Assembly: GCA_944389925.1 (NCBI GenBank)
Contig: CALXOD010000069.1
Location: 1-53,798, forward strand
Direction of reading: 5' to 3'
DNA length: 53,798 nt
From: an uncultured Victivallaceae bacterium
Lineage (GTDB): Bacteria; Verrucomicrobiota; Lentisphaeria; Victivallales; Victivallaceae
Shown here piece after piece: positions 35,105 to 44,025 of the stretch; the stretch's first letter is position 1, and each line of letters opens with the position of its first letter. The translations under genes were made by a program, and so were the position numbers. The notes beneath the pieces are model-generated. The model ran no database searches. It was given only the letters and a program-made list of their open reading frames with translations, and was not told the origin of the DNA.

Positions 35105-37047
35105 CCGACGCTGGCACCCGAGGCGATTTCTCCATCGACGGTAATCAGTTTCAGCTCCTGGCCGATTTTTGCAGCCAGCAGCATTCCCTGCGATTCGATG
35201 CCGCGGATTTTCGCCGGTTTCAGGTTGGCGACGACGACGATGTGTTTGCCGATTACGGCTTCCGGAGCATAGTATCGGGCAATACCTGCAACCAGCTGAC
35301 GTTCTTCCTGTCCCATGCGGATTTTTAATTTCAGGAGTTTGTCCGCCCCGTCGATTTTTTCGGCGGCGAGGATTTCCGCAGTGCGCAGCTGAGTTTTGAA
35401 GAAATCGTCGATGGTGATCAGGTCAGCCACCCCAGGGAGCACTGTTTTCGGTGCCGTTTTCGGAGAGGCAGCGGGAACCGGAGCCGCTGATTTCTGCATT
35501 TTTTCTTCGGTCTGGATCCGCGGGAAAAGCCCATCAGTGTCACGCATGACCCGACCGGAAATGAAGTCTCCGGACTGCCGCAGCTCGGCAATGCGCTGCG
35601 CTGCGAATTCTTCGGGATCGAAGCCGAGCGCTTCGCCGAGCGCCGTCATTTTCCCGGGCATGACCGGCAGCAGCAGAATGGCGATCTGCCGCAGGGCTTC
35701 CGCCGCGGTGTGGAGAACCGTCTGAAGCCGTTCGGTATCGCCGCGTTTGGCGAGTGTCCACGGGGCGGTTTTTTCGAGATAACGGTTGCCGGCACGGACT
35801 GCATTCAGGACTGCGGCCAGTCCCTGATCGCACTTCATGGCATGCAGGGCCTGCTCCATGGCGTCAACCGCATTGGCGACGGTCTGCAACAGTTCCCGGT
35901 CTTCTTCCTGCAGGGGACCGGCGGGGGGGATGACTCCCTGAAGATGGCGCAGGGTCATTTTCAACACCCGGCTGAGCAGATTGCCCAGGTCGTTGGCCAG
36001 GTCGCTGTTGTAACGGGCGATGAATGCTTCTTCGGTAAATGAGGCATCCTGTCCCGGAGCCATTTCGGCGAGCAGGAAGTAGCGGAAGGCATCGACGCCG
36101 TATTTTTCGACCATTTCCATCGGGTTGACGACGTTGCCGAGGGATTTACTCATTTTGGTGTTGCCGGTCAGCCACCAGCCGTGGGCAAAAATAGTCCGGG
36201 GCAGCGGCAGATTCATGGCTTTGAGCATGGTCGGCCAGTAGACGCTGTGGGTGGTCAGGATGTCTTTGCCGATCAGATGGTACGATGCCGGCCACCATTT
36301 TTCGAACATGGCCTGATCGCGCCGGTAACCGACGGCGGAGACGTAATTGAGCAGGGCGTCAAACCAGACGTAGCAGACGTAATCCCGGTCGAAAGGCAGT
36401 TCAATACCCCAGGACAGGCGGGATTTCGGGCGGCTGATGCAGAGATCGGAGAGTTCTTTGCGCAGGAAGCCAAGCGTTTCGTTGGCCCGGAACGACGGCT
36501 GGATGAAATCCGGATGGGTTTCGATATAGTCAATCAGCCATTGCTGATACTTGCTCATGCGGAAAAAGTAATTGGACTCGACGATCCGGGTGACTTCCCG
36601 ACCGCATTCCGGACATTTGCCGTCCACGAGGTCTTTTTCGGTGAAAAAGCGTTCATCGCCGACACAATACCAGCCGGTGTATTCCGCCTTGTAGATTTCG
36701 CCCCGGTCATAAAGGTCCTGCAGTACCTCCTGCACGACCGCCTTGTGCGCGGCGTCGGTGGTGCGGATGAATTTGTCATTGGTAATGCCGAGCTTCCGCC
36801 ACAATTCCTGGAAGCGAACCACGGTTTCATCGCAGTGTGCCTGGGGATCCATCCGGCGGGCGTCAGCGGCCTTCTGCACTTTCTGACCGTGTTCATCGGT
36901 ACCGGTGAGAAAGAATGTCGGTACGTTCAAGGAACGGTAATAACGGGCCAGAACATCAGCCAGGATGGTGGTATAGGCATGACCGATGTGCGGTTTGTCA
37001 TTCACATAGTAGATCGGAGTTGTGACATAAAAATAATTCTGATTCAT
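35101..37047 (-). CDS. metG: Methionyl-tRNA synthetase
   Basis: The 648-residue class I synthetase has HIGH (PHIGHAYTTILAD), a zinc knuckle CPECGREV, KMSKS (NTKMSKSLGNV, about residue 302) and a C-terminal tRNA-binding (EMAP-II/OB) domain from about 545 (IDDFFKTQLRTAEILAAEKIDGADKLLKLKIRMG). The ATG at 37047 (MNQNYFYVTTPIYYV) follows AAGGAT; a longer reading to 37194 adds residues that do not look coding. The HNH gene overlaps its stop. Confidence 0.97.
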   Translation of the reverse strand: MNQNYFYVTTPIYYVNDKPHIGHAYTTILADVLARYYRSLNVPTFFLTGTDEHGQKVQKAADARRMDPQAHCDETVVRFQELWRKLGITNDKFIRTTDAAHKAVVQEVLQDLYDRGEIYKAEYTGWYCVGDERFFTEKDLVDGKCPECGREVTRIVESNYFFRMSKYQQWLIDYIETHPDFIQPSFRANETLGFLRKELSDLCISRPKSRLSWGIELPFDRDYVCYVWFDALLNYVSAVGYRRDQAMFEKWWPASYHLIGKDILTTHSVYWPTMLKAMNLPLPRTIFAHGWWLTGNTKMSKSLGNVVNPMEMVEKYGVDAFRYFLLAEMAPGQDASFTEEAFIARYNSDLANDLGNLLSRVLKMTLRHLQGVIPPAGPLQEEDRELLQTVANAVDAMEQALHAMKCDQGLAAVLNAVRAGNRYLEKTAPWTLAKRGDTERLQTVLHTAAEALRQIAILLLPVMPGKMTALGEALGFDPEEFAAQRIAELRQSGDFISGRVMRDTDGLFPRIQTEEKMQKSAAPVPAASPKTAPKTVLPGVADLITIDDFFKTQLRTAEILAAEKIDGADKLLKLKIRMGQEERQLVAGIARYYAPEAVIGKHIVVVANLKPAKIRGIESQGMLLAAKIGQELKLITVDGEIASGASVG

Positions 37048-37256
37048 CGGAAGGCAGATCCTTGGTTTAGAAGATTCATTCAAACTGTTCGTGGACAATT
37101 TACCATCAAAGCGGACGGTTTGCAAATTTCCCGCCACAGATGCGTTTGGTATTTTTGGGAAAAGGCGGTATATTAAAGGTGGGAACAGAAACAACCTTCG
37201 GCGCGTCTTCTTCCCGATTTTTTTCCGTTGCGCGCCGCATAATGATTGGAAGAGCG

Positions 37257-37640
37257 ATGCAAAAGCAGATGTTGAGCGGAAAAATCCATACCGCGCGCCT
37301 GACCCGCTGCGATCTGGAATACGAAGGCAGTATGGAAATAGATATCCGCTATCTCAGAGAAGCGGGCATTTTGCCGTATGAGAAGATTCTGGTGGTGAAC
37401 CGGACCAATGGAGAGCGCCTGGAGACCTATGCGATTCCCGGTCGGCCGGGGGAAGGGGCATTCTGTCTGAACGGGCCGGCGGCGCTGAAAGGGAAAAAAG
37501 GAGATGTGGTGACGATCATGGCTTTTTCCCTTTGTACGGAAGAGGAGGCAGCGCGGATTGAGCCGAAGGTGATTGTGCTGGATGAGCAGAACCGGATTGT
37601 CCAGCGCAAAGGGCGGGTTCCGGAAGCGGACATGGACTGA
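37257..37640 (+). CDS. panD: Aspartate 1-decarboxylase (pyruvoyl enzyme)
   Basis: It makes beta-alanine for pantothenate and CoA. The 127-residue proenzyme self-cleaves at Gly24-Ser25 (YEGSMEID) to form the pyruvoyl cofactor; Lys9, Tyr58-type and downstream residues match PanD (GKIHTARLTRCDLEYEGS). The ATG at 37257 aligns Ser25 with E. coli PanD, so it is chosen over longer frames from 37140. GGAAG precedes it. Stands alone, diverging from metG. Confidence 0.95.
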   Translation: MQKQMLSGKIHTARLTRCDLEYEGSMEIDIRYLREAGILPYEKILVVNRTNGERLETYAIPGRPGEGAFCLNGPAALKGKKGDVVTIMAFSLCTEEEAARIEPKVIVLDEQNRIVQRKGRVPEADMD

Positions 37641-37658
37641 GGTTTTTTCCGGTTTCAT

Positions 37659-37685
37659 TTGCAAACGTACCGGAAACGGTATAAT
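37659..37685 (+). promoter_or_regulatory. Possible promoter of the prepilin pair
   Basis: TATAAT at 37680-37685 with TTGCAA 15 bases upstream (short spacing) lies 24 bases before the first prepilin ATG. Confidence 0.45.
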
Positions 37686-37709
37686 ATATGACCGCTATGG
37701 AGCGTTATA

Positions 37710-37886
37710 ATGAATGCAGCCGGATACAAAACAGAACGGAAAAACTGCAGCGGCCAGATCATGAGCGAATATGCCATTGCCCTGGTCATGCTGTCGCTGG
37801 TGGCGGTGGTGTTGCTGTCGCTGGTGTTCTTTTTTTCATTGTACGGCGGACGGCTGGTGAACTGGATCAGTATTGAGTATCCATAA
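37710..37886 (+). CDS. Small Flp-type prepilin-like protein 1
   Basis: This 58-residue protein has a basic leader (MNAAGYKTERKNCSG) and then QIMSEY followed by a hydrophobic helix (AIALVMLSLVAVVLLSLVFFF). The G/xxxxEY site, Glu and Tyr at +5 and +6 after a Gly, is the type IVb Flp prepilin signature. It ends 20 residues past the helix, a very short mature protein. GGAG precedes the ATG. A second protein of the same design starts 51 bases on. No TadV peptidase or Tad assembly genes are in the window. Confidence 0.75.
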   Translation: MNAAGYKTERKNCSGQIMSEYAIALVMLSLVAVVLLSLVFFFSLYGGRLVNWISIEYP

Positions 37887-37937
37887 ACGATCATAACCGG
37901 GGCCGGCAGTGCTCCGAAAGACCGGGAGGTTGGGATT

Positions 37938-38174
37938 ATGTTGAAGCGTAAGTCAATGCGTCGACGCCAGAAGGGTCAGGCAGTCGTGGAGTACGTGATT
38001 CTGGTGGTGGTGATTGCGCTGGTGGCGTTTTTTGCGCTTTCGGCATTCAGCACCCGGATCCGGGACCTGATCACCGGAGCGACGGTGGCCCTCGGGGGCG
38101 AACCGGCGGAAGGGTCGGACAAGGAGGTCCAGGATATCGTCAAGGATTTGCAGAGCGACGGCGAAATCAATTGA
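37938..38174 (+). CDS. Small Flp-type prepilin-like protein 2
   Basis: This 78-residue protein has a strongly basic leader (MLKRKSMRRRQKG), then QAVVEY with Glu and Tyr at +5 and +6 after the Gly, and a 20-residue helix (VILVVVIALVAFFALSAF). The mature part is short and acidic (GSDKEVQDIVKDL). It is the second of a tandem pair with the same cleavage signature. GGGAGG precedes the ATG. Type IVb (Tad/Flp) pilus subunits are the likely identity; a pseudopilin of a secretion system is the alternative. Confidence 0.8.
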   Translation: MLKRKSMRRRQKGQAVVEYVILVVVIALVAFFALSAFSTRIRDLITGATVALGGEPAEGSDKEVQDIVKDLQSDGEIN

Positions 38175-38242
38175 GTCGAGTCCTCTTGCTGCAGGAGGGA
38201 CGGACGAGCTGGAAAATACGGTAAAAAATCGTTTTTTCGGGC

Positions 38243-38270
38243 TTGATTTTCCCGGAGATGATGTTATTTT
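38243..38270 (+). promoter_or_regulatory. Promoter of tRNA-His
   Basis: TTGATT, 16 bases, TATTTT, placing the start of transcription about 10 bases before the tRNA. Confidence 0.45.
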
Positions 38271-38288
38271 ATAAAAACTGCTCTGGAT

Positions 38289-38366
38289 GGTGGTTGTAGC
38301 TCAGTTGGTTAGAGCGCCTGGTTGTGGCCCAGGAGGTCGCCGGTTCGAGTCCGGTCTACCACCCCA
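38289..38366 (+). tRNA. tRNA-His (GTG anticodon)
   Basis: The cloverleaf folds fully: the extra G(-1) at 38289 opposite C73 is the histidine identity mark, the acceptor arm runs GTGGTTG with CTACCAC (one T-T mismatch), the D-arm is GCTC/GAGC, the anticodon arm CCTGG/CCAGG around TTGTGGC with anticodon GTG, and the T-arm GCCGG/CCGGT around TTCGAGT. CCA is encoded. A T-tract follows immediately. Confidence 0.96.
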
Positions 38367-38509
38367 TTTTTTTTGATTCCTGCAAATTGAAGACGTATCC
38401 GGGAGCTTCCCCGTTTTCGAACCGGGCGGCCTCAACGTTCCGTCGATCTCCCGCCGGAACATTTGTTTCAACGGGAGAGGGACGGGAATCCGCTTCCGCG
38501 GCGGGAAAT

Positions 38510-39082
38510 TCATTTCGACGTCTGCTGCATCAGGAGCTGGGTAATAATGTTGATGACCTCCTGTGCCTGATCCGAACCGATGCCTACTCCTTCGATCACA
38601 CTTCGCTTGAAGCAGATCGCCGCCGGCAGACCGCTGTGCGAAACCACGGCAATGAGCAGACTCTTATTCAGGAAATAGAAAAGAATACAGGCCAGTCCAA
38701 TCATCCAGGCGCAAAAGACGAAAATTCCCAGTTCCCCCCCATGAACCATCATGGCTGGCAGCATGAAAAGGCCGATCAGAAAGAAAAACAGCGCGAAGGC
38801 GAAAAACAGAATCGGTTTGGTGTAGCCCGTGGAGGTGACGCTGATCGACCGCAGCGGCAGAATGGTTTGAATCTGTCCACTTAACGAACCGCGTTTGAAT
38901 TCGATCCGATCTGCGTAAACTTCAAAAGTTGTCGTAACATCAATTCCAAGCATTGTCAGAAACCATGAAATAAGTCCGGAACTCCGGGCGACAATATGAA
39001 CGTATACCGGACCGTTGTAATTGAGGGCGAATTCCTTCAAAACCAACGCCCGATTTCCGATTGACATGGCGATTGAGTGCAT
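38510..39082 (-). CDS. Integral membrane protein, unknown function
   Basis: I do not recognise this 190-residue protein. Two or three hydrophobic helices are visible at about 92-112 (ILFFAFALFFFLIGLFML) and 120-142 (IFVFCAWMIGLACILFYFL), between a soluble N-terminal half and a short C-terminal tail. The N-terminal half (FEVYADRIEFKRGSLSG, ILPLRSISVTSTGYTKP) resembles a PH-like domain as in membrane bPH proteins; this is a guess. GAGGAGG precedes the ATG. Confidence 0.78.
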   Translation of the reverse strand: MHSIAMSIGNRALVLKEFALNYNGPVYVHIVARSSGLISWFLTMLGIDVTTTFEVYADRIEFKRGSLSGQIQTILPLRSISVTSTGYTKPILFFAFALFFFLIGLFMLPAMMVHGGELGIFVFCAWMIGLACILFYFLNKSLLIAVVSHSGLPAAICFKRSVIEGVGIGSDQAQEVINIITQLLMQQTSK

Positions 39083-39117
39083 TTGCTTTCCTCCTCGTGG
39101 ATGGTTGACGGAACTGA

Positions 39118-39137
39118 ATATTATAATAGTATAATAT
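39118..39137. promoter_or_regulatory. AT-rich inverted repeat in a divergent intergenic region
   Basis: An ATATTATA-ATAG-TATAATAT inverted repeat (8-bp arms) sits between the divergent membrane-protein and GH78-like genes. It contains TATAAT on both strands, so it may combine back-to-back -10 boxes or an operator. Confidence 0.35.
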
Positions 39138-39300
39138 CCCGGAAAATCAAATTGCTGCCGCCTGTTTTTTCGCAGAAGGTGCGGAAAATAAATTAATTTT
39201 TCGGGAAATTTTTATTTGAGACTGGCAATTCCTGCTTGAAGAGGATATCTTGAAAACCAGCATTCGGCATGATGGTGTAACAAAGGAGCTGCAAGTCGCC

Positions 39301-41346
39301 ATGAAAAAAGAAGTTCCGGACGTTTTTAAAGGGAAGTGGATCACCAGTGACGAGTTCTGCAGTCTTGTCCCGCAGAATGTGTTTCACCGCCAGCTCGACG
39401 ATTCCGCACTGCCGGAAGTTGATCCTGCACTCCAGAACCGGCACATCCTTTTCCGGCGGACATTCACACTGGACGATTCCACCGCTCCCGCCGTAATTCA
39501 CATCACTGCCGATGATTATTACAAACTTTATGTGAACGGCGTTTTCGTCACGCAGGGGCCGGCGGCGGGATATTCGTTTCACTACTTTTACAACCGGATC
39601 GACATCTCCCGATTCCTCCGGGCCGGCCGGAACACCATCGCGGTGCATACCTTTTATCAGGGATTGATCAATCGCGTCTGGGTCAGCGGCGACCGGCAGC
39701 ACGGACTGCTGCTCGATCTGATCGTCGGAGGGGATACGATTTTAAGTTCGGACGAGAATTTCCGCTGCCGGATTCACTCCGGATTCTCCGCCGCCGGAAC
39801 GGTCGGTTATCAGACTCAGTTCATGGAGCGTTATGACGCCGCCGCGCCGGAGGTCGGATTCGAACAACCCGGATTTGATGATTCAAATTGGGAATTCGCG
39901 AAAATCCGCCGTCACGCAGATTATCAGCTTTTCCGGCAGCCGTCGAAACAGCTGGAATTTGAATCGATTGCTCCGGCGAACGTGGAGAGACGCGGCACGA
40001 ATGCGCTTCTGATTGATTTCGGTGGAATCTTCGTCGGCGCTCTGACGTTCCGGGCCTCCGGTGGATGCGGAGATGAAATCGAGATGCGTTTCGCGCAGGA
40101 ACTCAATGACGACGGCTCGGCGCGGTATGAGTTGCGGGCCAATTGCCGCTACGTCGAATATTTCAAATTGTCCGGTCGCGGGTATGATACGCTGAATCAA
40201 TTTGATTACAAGAGTTTCCGTTATGTGGAAATTTTGTTTCCCTCCGGGTGTGAACCGGATCCGGCATCTTTCCGGTTGACGGCGCGGCATTATCCATTCA
40301 CGTTGCGGGCCGCCTGCCGTTTCGACGACGGAAAATCGCGCGCGATCTGGAAATTGTGCGTCGATTCGCTGCACTACGGCGTGCAGGAGGTGATCCAGGA
40401 CTGCATGGATCGGGAGAAGGGATATTATCTCGGCGACGGTTGTTACAGTCTGCTGGCGCATTGTTTGTTGACACGTGATTACACGCTCATGGAGAAGTTC
40501 TTCGACGATTTTCTCCGCACGTCGTTCATCAACCGGGGATTGATGACCTGCGCGGCGTGCTCCTTCATGCAGGAGATCGCCGAATATCCGTTGATCATGT
40601 TCCAGTTGCTGCTGGAATACTGCGCGTTGACCGGCAACGTGGAATTCGTGCGTGAGCGTTACGCCGCCTTTGCCGACATCCTTGATTTTTATCGCGAAGA
40701 ATATGCCGACGGTGACGGGCTTCTCAACCATCTTGACAAATGGTGCGTGGTCGAGTGGCCGGCGAATATGCGCGACAATTACGACGTCGATCTTACCGAG
40801 GGACGGCGGTGTGACACCCGGCACAACGTGATCAACGCCTATTACATCGGCGCGATCAAATCCCTGAACCGGATCGCCGAACGAATCGGATTCGAACCTT
40901 ATCAGGATCCGGCGCCGCTGGAGGAGGCGTTTGTGAGAGTGTTTTACGATCCGGAAAAAGAGTTGTTTCGCGACAGCGACGAAACAACCCATATCAGTTT
41001 GCCCGGAAACGTGTTCGCCGCGTTTTTCGAATTGTTCCCCTCCCGGGCTGGCATCGAGAATACCATCGCGATGATTCGGGAGAAGCGGTTGTCGCAGAGT
41101 CTTTTTTTCGAAACGTTTCCGTTGCTCGCGTTTCTGACCCGCGAAGGTGAAACGCAACTGGTGCACGAACTTCTGATCGACGAAAACGCCTGGCTGAAGA
41201 TGAGCGACGAGGGGGCGACGCGCACCTTCGAAGGGTGGAGCAAAGATTTGAAATGGAACACTTCGCTCTTTCATCTGACGTTGACGCTCGGTGCGTTGTT
41301 CCTTACGGAATGGGATGTCGGCGGGATTCTGAGGTTTTCCAGATAA
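39301..41346 (+). CDS. GH78-like alpha-L-rhamnosidase-family protein
   Basis: This 681-residue protein has N-terminal jelly-roll domains (HITADDYYKLYVNGVFVTQGPAAGYSFHYF, a GH78 D-domain-like strand set) and an (alpha/alpha)6 barrel. GH78 DxPxRDExxGWxGD appears as DCMDREKGYYLGD, keeping the putative catalytic acid Glu at about residue 372. No signal peptide is visible, so it seems cytoplasmic. The ATG at 39301 (AAAGGAG, 12-base spacing) is preferred; a TTG at 39250 is the alternative. Rhamnose is the family substrate; other sugars are possible. Confidence 0.82.
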   Translation: MKKEVPDVFKGKWITSDEFCSLVPQNVFHRQLDDSALPEVDPALQNRHILFRRTFTLDDSTAPAVIHITADDYYKLYVNGVFVTQGPAAGYSFHYFYNRIDISRFLRAGRNTIAVHTFYQGLINRVWVSGDRQHGLLLDLIVGGDTILSSDENFRCRIHSGFSAAGTVGYQTQFMERYDAAAPEVGFEQPGFDDSNWEFAKIRRHADYQLFRQPSKQLEFESIAPANVERRGTNALLIDFGGIFVGALTFRASGGCGDEIEMRFAQELNDDGSARYELRANCRYVEYFKLSGRGYDTLNQFDYKSFRYVEILFPSGCEPDPASFRLTARHYPFTLRAACRFDDGKSRAIWKLCVDSLHYGVQEVIQDCMDREKGYYLGDGCYSLLAHCLLTRDYTLMEKFFDDFLRTSFINRGLMTCAACSFMQEIAEYPLIMFQLLLEYCALTGNVEFVRERYAAFADILDFYREEYADGDGLLNHLDKWCVVEWPANMRDNYDVDLTEGRRCDTRHNVINAYYIGAIKSLNRIAERIGFEPYQDPAPLEEAFVRVFYDPEKELFRDSDETTHISLPGNVFAAFFELFPSRAGIENTIAMIREKRLSQSLFFETFPLLAFLTREGETQLVHELLIDENAWLKMSDEGATRTFEGWSKDLKWNTSLFHLTLTLGALFLTEWDVGGILRFSR

Positions 41347-41404
41347 AACGAATTGATTTCAAGTGTGTTGCATTTTGTCATGTAATCAATCGAAAGGACG
41401 TGAA

Positions 41405-42067
41405 ATGGCAAACGAACTCGATGAAATGACCGGTCCGGTCAACGCCGCCGGACGGGATGTCAATGTGATTGAAAAACAGTTGCCCGTCACGGTGGGGGCG
41501 GGGTCATTGCTGTTTGAAATTCTGCTCTGGTGTCTCGGCATTCTGCCCGGGGTGATTTTCCTTTTCATGAAGATCAACGCGGCCAATTATTTCCGGCAGT
41601 TGCAGCAGAAAATTCAAGCCGACGCTTCGCAGATCGACAATTATCTGGAGCAGCGCGTCCAGATCCTGCAGAATCTCGCCCCGCTGGTGGCGAAGGCGAT
41701 CGATCTGGATAAAGACGTCATGAAAGCCGTCGCCGCACTCCGGGGCGGACATCTCCTGGATTCCGAGCGCAATGAGCTCTCCAGTGAACTTGATCGTTCC
41801 TTCGGACGGTTGTTCCCGCAGATCGAAGCGTATCCGGAGTTGAAGGCCCATCAGGCGATTGCCGAGGCGATGCGCCAGAACAGTTACCTGCAGCGCGAGA
41901 TCACCGCGGCGAGAACCCTCTACAACGATACGGTCAATCTCTGGAACCGTTCGCTTTATGAGTGGCCGACCCGGATGATCGTCGCCGCGCGGAATCATTA
42001 CACGACACGCATTCCGTTCACCGCCTCCGCCGAGACGAAGGCGCGCGCACGTGAGGTGTTCTTTTAA
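41405..42067 (+). CDS. LemA-family membrane protein
   Basis: This 220-residue protein has one N-terminal transmembrane segment (about 33-52, FEILLWCLGILPGVIFLFM) and a cytosolic or periplasmic helical coil (NYFRQLQQKIQADASQIDNYLEQRVQIL) of the LemA type, ending at AREVFF. LemA proteins are small membrane coiled-coil proteins of poorly known role. The stop overlaps the next gene start by one base (TAATG), so the pair is coupled. A GAAAGGA site precedes it; 58 bases separate it from the GH78-like gene. Confidence 0.88.
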   Translation: MANELDEMTGPVNAAGRDVNVIEKQLPVTVGAGSLLFEILLWCLGILPGVIFLFMKINAANYFRQLQQKIQADASQIDNYLEQRVQILQNLAPLVAKAIDLDKDVMKAVAALRGGHLLDSERNELSSELDRSFGRLFPQIEAYPELKAHQAIAEAMRQNSYLQREITAARTLYNDTVNLWNRSLYEWPTRMIVAARNHYTTRIPFTASAETKARAREVFF

Positions 42068-43803
42068 TGAATTCCGACACCCGGGATCCGGTGCAGCGCT
42101 ACCGGAAGGAATATAGACAGAAATTTTTTGAACTGGCGGTGAATTTTCTCGATCGTGCCGTCGCGTCCGCCGGAGTCGATCTGACGGCCAATGCGGTGTT
42201 GTCCGGAAAAATCGATCACCTTCTGGCGAAGCGCAATGCACTCTCCAGGAAGCGGACGCTCTGGATTTTTCTGTTGCTTCTCCCCGTGGCCGGAATCGTG
42301 ATCTGGGGGGCGTTGTTATGGTATTGGTTGAGTGACCGGCGGGCGGTTTCGATGGAACACTGGGGCGGGTTCGCTGGCTTCTGCCTGATCGGGTTGCTGT
42401 TCATATTGTTGAAATGCGTTCCCTCCATCCGCCGGCTCGGCGGTGTGGTTGAACAATTGAATGCCGACATCTCCCGGAAAATATCCGAAGCGTGGGATCA
42501 ACTGCGCCCGTTTTACCGGTATCTGAAATGGAACACCGTGACCGGACTCGTGGAAAAGACGATTCCACAATTGAAGTTCGATGATTTTCTTCCGGAGTCG
42601 CGTCTGGCGGATTTTTTCGGGACGTTTCAGTTTGATCCCGGAGAATTTTCGCTCAAATCGATCCTTTACACTCACAGCGGGACATTTTACGGTTATCCTT
42701 TTCTTTTTCTTGACGTCAAAAGTTTTTCCTGGGTCGAGAAGAGTTATTACGGCTATAAGACGATTCATTGGACCTCCCGCGAAAGGGATCGCAACGGCAA
42801 GATGCGCACGGTCTTTCATTCGCAGACATTGACCGCCAGTGTCACGCGGCCGGCGCCGGAGTTTCGCGAGGAAAAATTTCTGCTGTTCGGTCACGATGCC
42901 GCGCCCGGGCTGGTTTTTTCCCGGGAACCGTCGCCGCTGTCCGGGGGCGGGCATTCTCTTTTCAGGAGCATTCGGAAAAGGTTCAAGTTGGCATCGTTGC
43001 ACCGTTTCGAACGGGATTTGACAGATGCGAGCAATTTTACGATGATGAGCAACCGCGAGTTCGAAGTGCTGTTCAACTCCACGGATCGGAATGACGAGGT
43101 CGGATACCGGCTGTTGTTCACGCCGCTGGCGCAGCAGCAGATGGTGCAGTTGCTCAACGATACGAAATTCGGTTACGGGGATGATTTCCATTATCGGAAG
43201 GACAGAACGGTCACCTGCATCATTCCCCGGCATCTGACGCGGCTTGCTTTCTCCACGGAACCGGTGATGTTGCAGGAATATAATTGGGCGAGAATCAGGA
43301 AAACATTGTTGGAGCAATATACGGAATTTTTCCGATCGATTTATTTTTCACTGGCACCGCTGATGACGATTCCATTGTATAATGAGCCACGGGTCACGCC
43401 GTCGGCCTTTTCCTTCGGGGAGCGGGGCGACCGTTTAATATCGCCGTGGGAGATGGAGAGCATCGCAAATTATCAGGGGGAGGGGCTCTACAAACATCCG
43501 GAAAGTGTTACCGAAAATCTATTGAAGGTTTCCGAAGTTGAACACCTTGATGAGAATCGAACTTCGGCGCGAATCACCGCGATCGGTTTCAAAGGCATCG
43601 CCCATACAGAGCATGTTACCGTCCGCGGCGGTGACGGGCGATTCCATTCCGTCGCGGTCGAGTGGCTGGAATATATCGAAGTGAGACGCACCTTGCGAAT
43701 GGACGCTCGCGTGGCCCGGGAAGGCGATCCGGAGAGCGCTTCCGGAGCGGACAGCAATGAATTTTTCCGGCGTTCGATCATTTCCGGTCTCCCGTACAGA
43801 TAA
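42067..43803 (+). CDS. Large membrane protein coupled to LemA (possibly DUF3137-like)
   Basis: This 578-residue protein has two adjacent transmembrane helices near the N-terminus (about 65-85 LWIFLLLLPVAGIVIWGALLW and 100-118) and a long C-terminal soluble region with a strand-rich block (ILYTHSGTFYGYPFLFLDVKSFSWVEKSYYGYKTI) resembling DUF3137, a partner often next to LemA. That identification is tentative. It begins inside the LemA stop codon (TAATG), so the two are translationally coupled and probably act as a complex. Confidence 0.7.
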   Translation: MNSDTRDPVQRYRKEYRQKFFELAVNFLDRAVASAGVDLTANAVLSGKIDHLLAKRNALSRKRTLWIFLLLLPVAGIVIWGALLWYWLSDRRAVSMEHWGGFAGFCLIGLLFILLKCVPSIRRLGGVVEQLNADISRKISEAWDQLRPFYRYLKWNTVTGLVEKTIPQLKFDDFLPESRLADFFGTFQFDPGEFSLKSILYTHSGTFYGYPFLFLDVKSFSWVEKSYYGYKTIHWTSRERDRNGKMRTVFHSQTLTASVTRPAPEFREEKFLLFGHDAAPGLVFSREPSPLSGGGHSLFRSIRKRFKLASLHRFERDLTDASNFTMMSNREFEVLFNSTDRNDEVGYRLLFTPLAQQQMVQLLNDTKFGYGDDFHYRKDRTVTCIIPRHLTRLAFSTEPVMLQEYNWARIRKTLLEQYTEFFRSIYFSLAPLMTIPLYNEPRVTPSAFSFGERGDRLISPWEMESIANYQGEGLYKHPESVTENLLKVSEVEHLDENRTSARITAIGFKGIAHTEHVTVRGGDGRFHSVAVEWLEYIEVRRTLRMDARVAREGDPESASGADSNEFFRRSIISGLPYR

Positions 43804-43816
43804 AAGCCTCTGGACA

Positions 43817-43880
43817 GGGAGGACGTGGGAGGAATGCAGGGGAGGGGAGGCGAAAGCGAAAGCGAAAGAAAGGGAAAGAG
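43817..43880 (+). repeat. Purine-rich tract with G-quadruplex-like runs and GCGAAA triplet repeat
   Basis: Just after the DUF3137-like gene the plus strand is nearly all purine. G-runs at 43817-43819, 43827-43829, 43839-43842 and 43844-43847 (loops of 7, 9 and 1) could form a quadruplex, and GCGAAA occurs three times in tandem at 43850-43867. Confidence 0.5.
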
Positions 43881-43882
43881 GG

Positions 43883-44025
43883 TTATTCGCGTGTGTGGCG
43901 AATTAATATTTTTATCAATGCCGGATTATGGTAAAAAAACTTTCAGTGAATGGAGTGATTATCTATTGACAACGCCGTAAAGGAATGATATATTCTTCAT
44001 GATGCCGTTTTATGGCATCGGTTCT
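43883..44025. repeat. Copy A of a diverged ~145-bp repeat (contains the ncRNA promoter)
   Basis: This segment aligns without large gaps to 48498-48640. Both share the exact 20-base core beginning AATGCCGGATT (43917-43936 and 48532-48551), then scattered identity through AGGAATGA and the TTATG element. Copy A has an intact consensus promoter. Confidence 0.7.
43966..43994 (+). promoter_or_regulatory. Consensus sigma70 promoter of the structured RNA
   Basis: TTGACA, exactly 17 bases, TATATT. Start of transcription is expected near 44001, right at the first hairpin of the RNA. It is the strongest promoter in the window. Confidence 0.8.

Noticed and set aside
38301-38513. Minus-strand 70-codon frame over tRNA-His (PDSNRRPPGPQPGAL)
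   Set aside because: This is the well-known spurious peptide from reverse translation of a tRNA gene.
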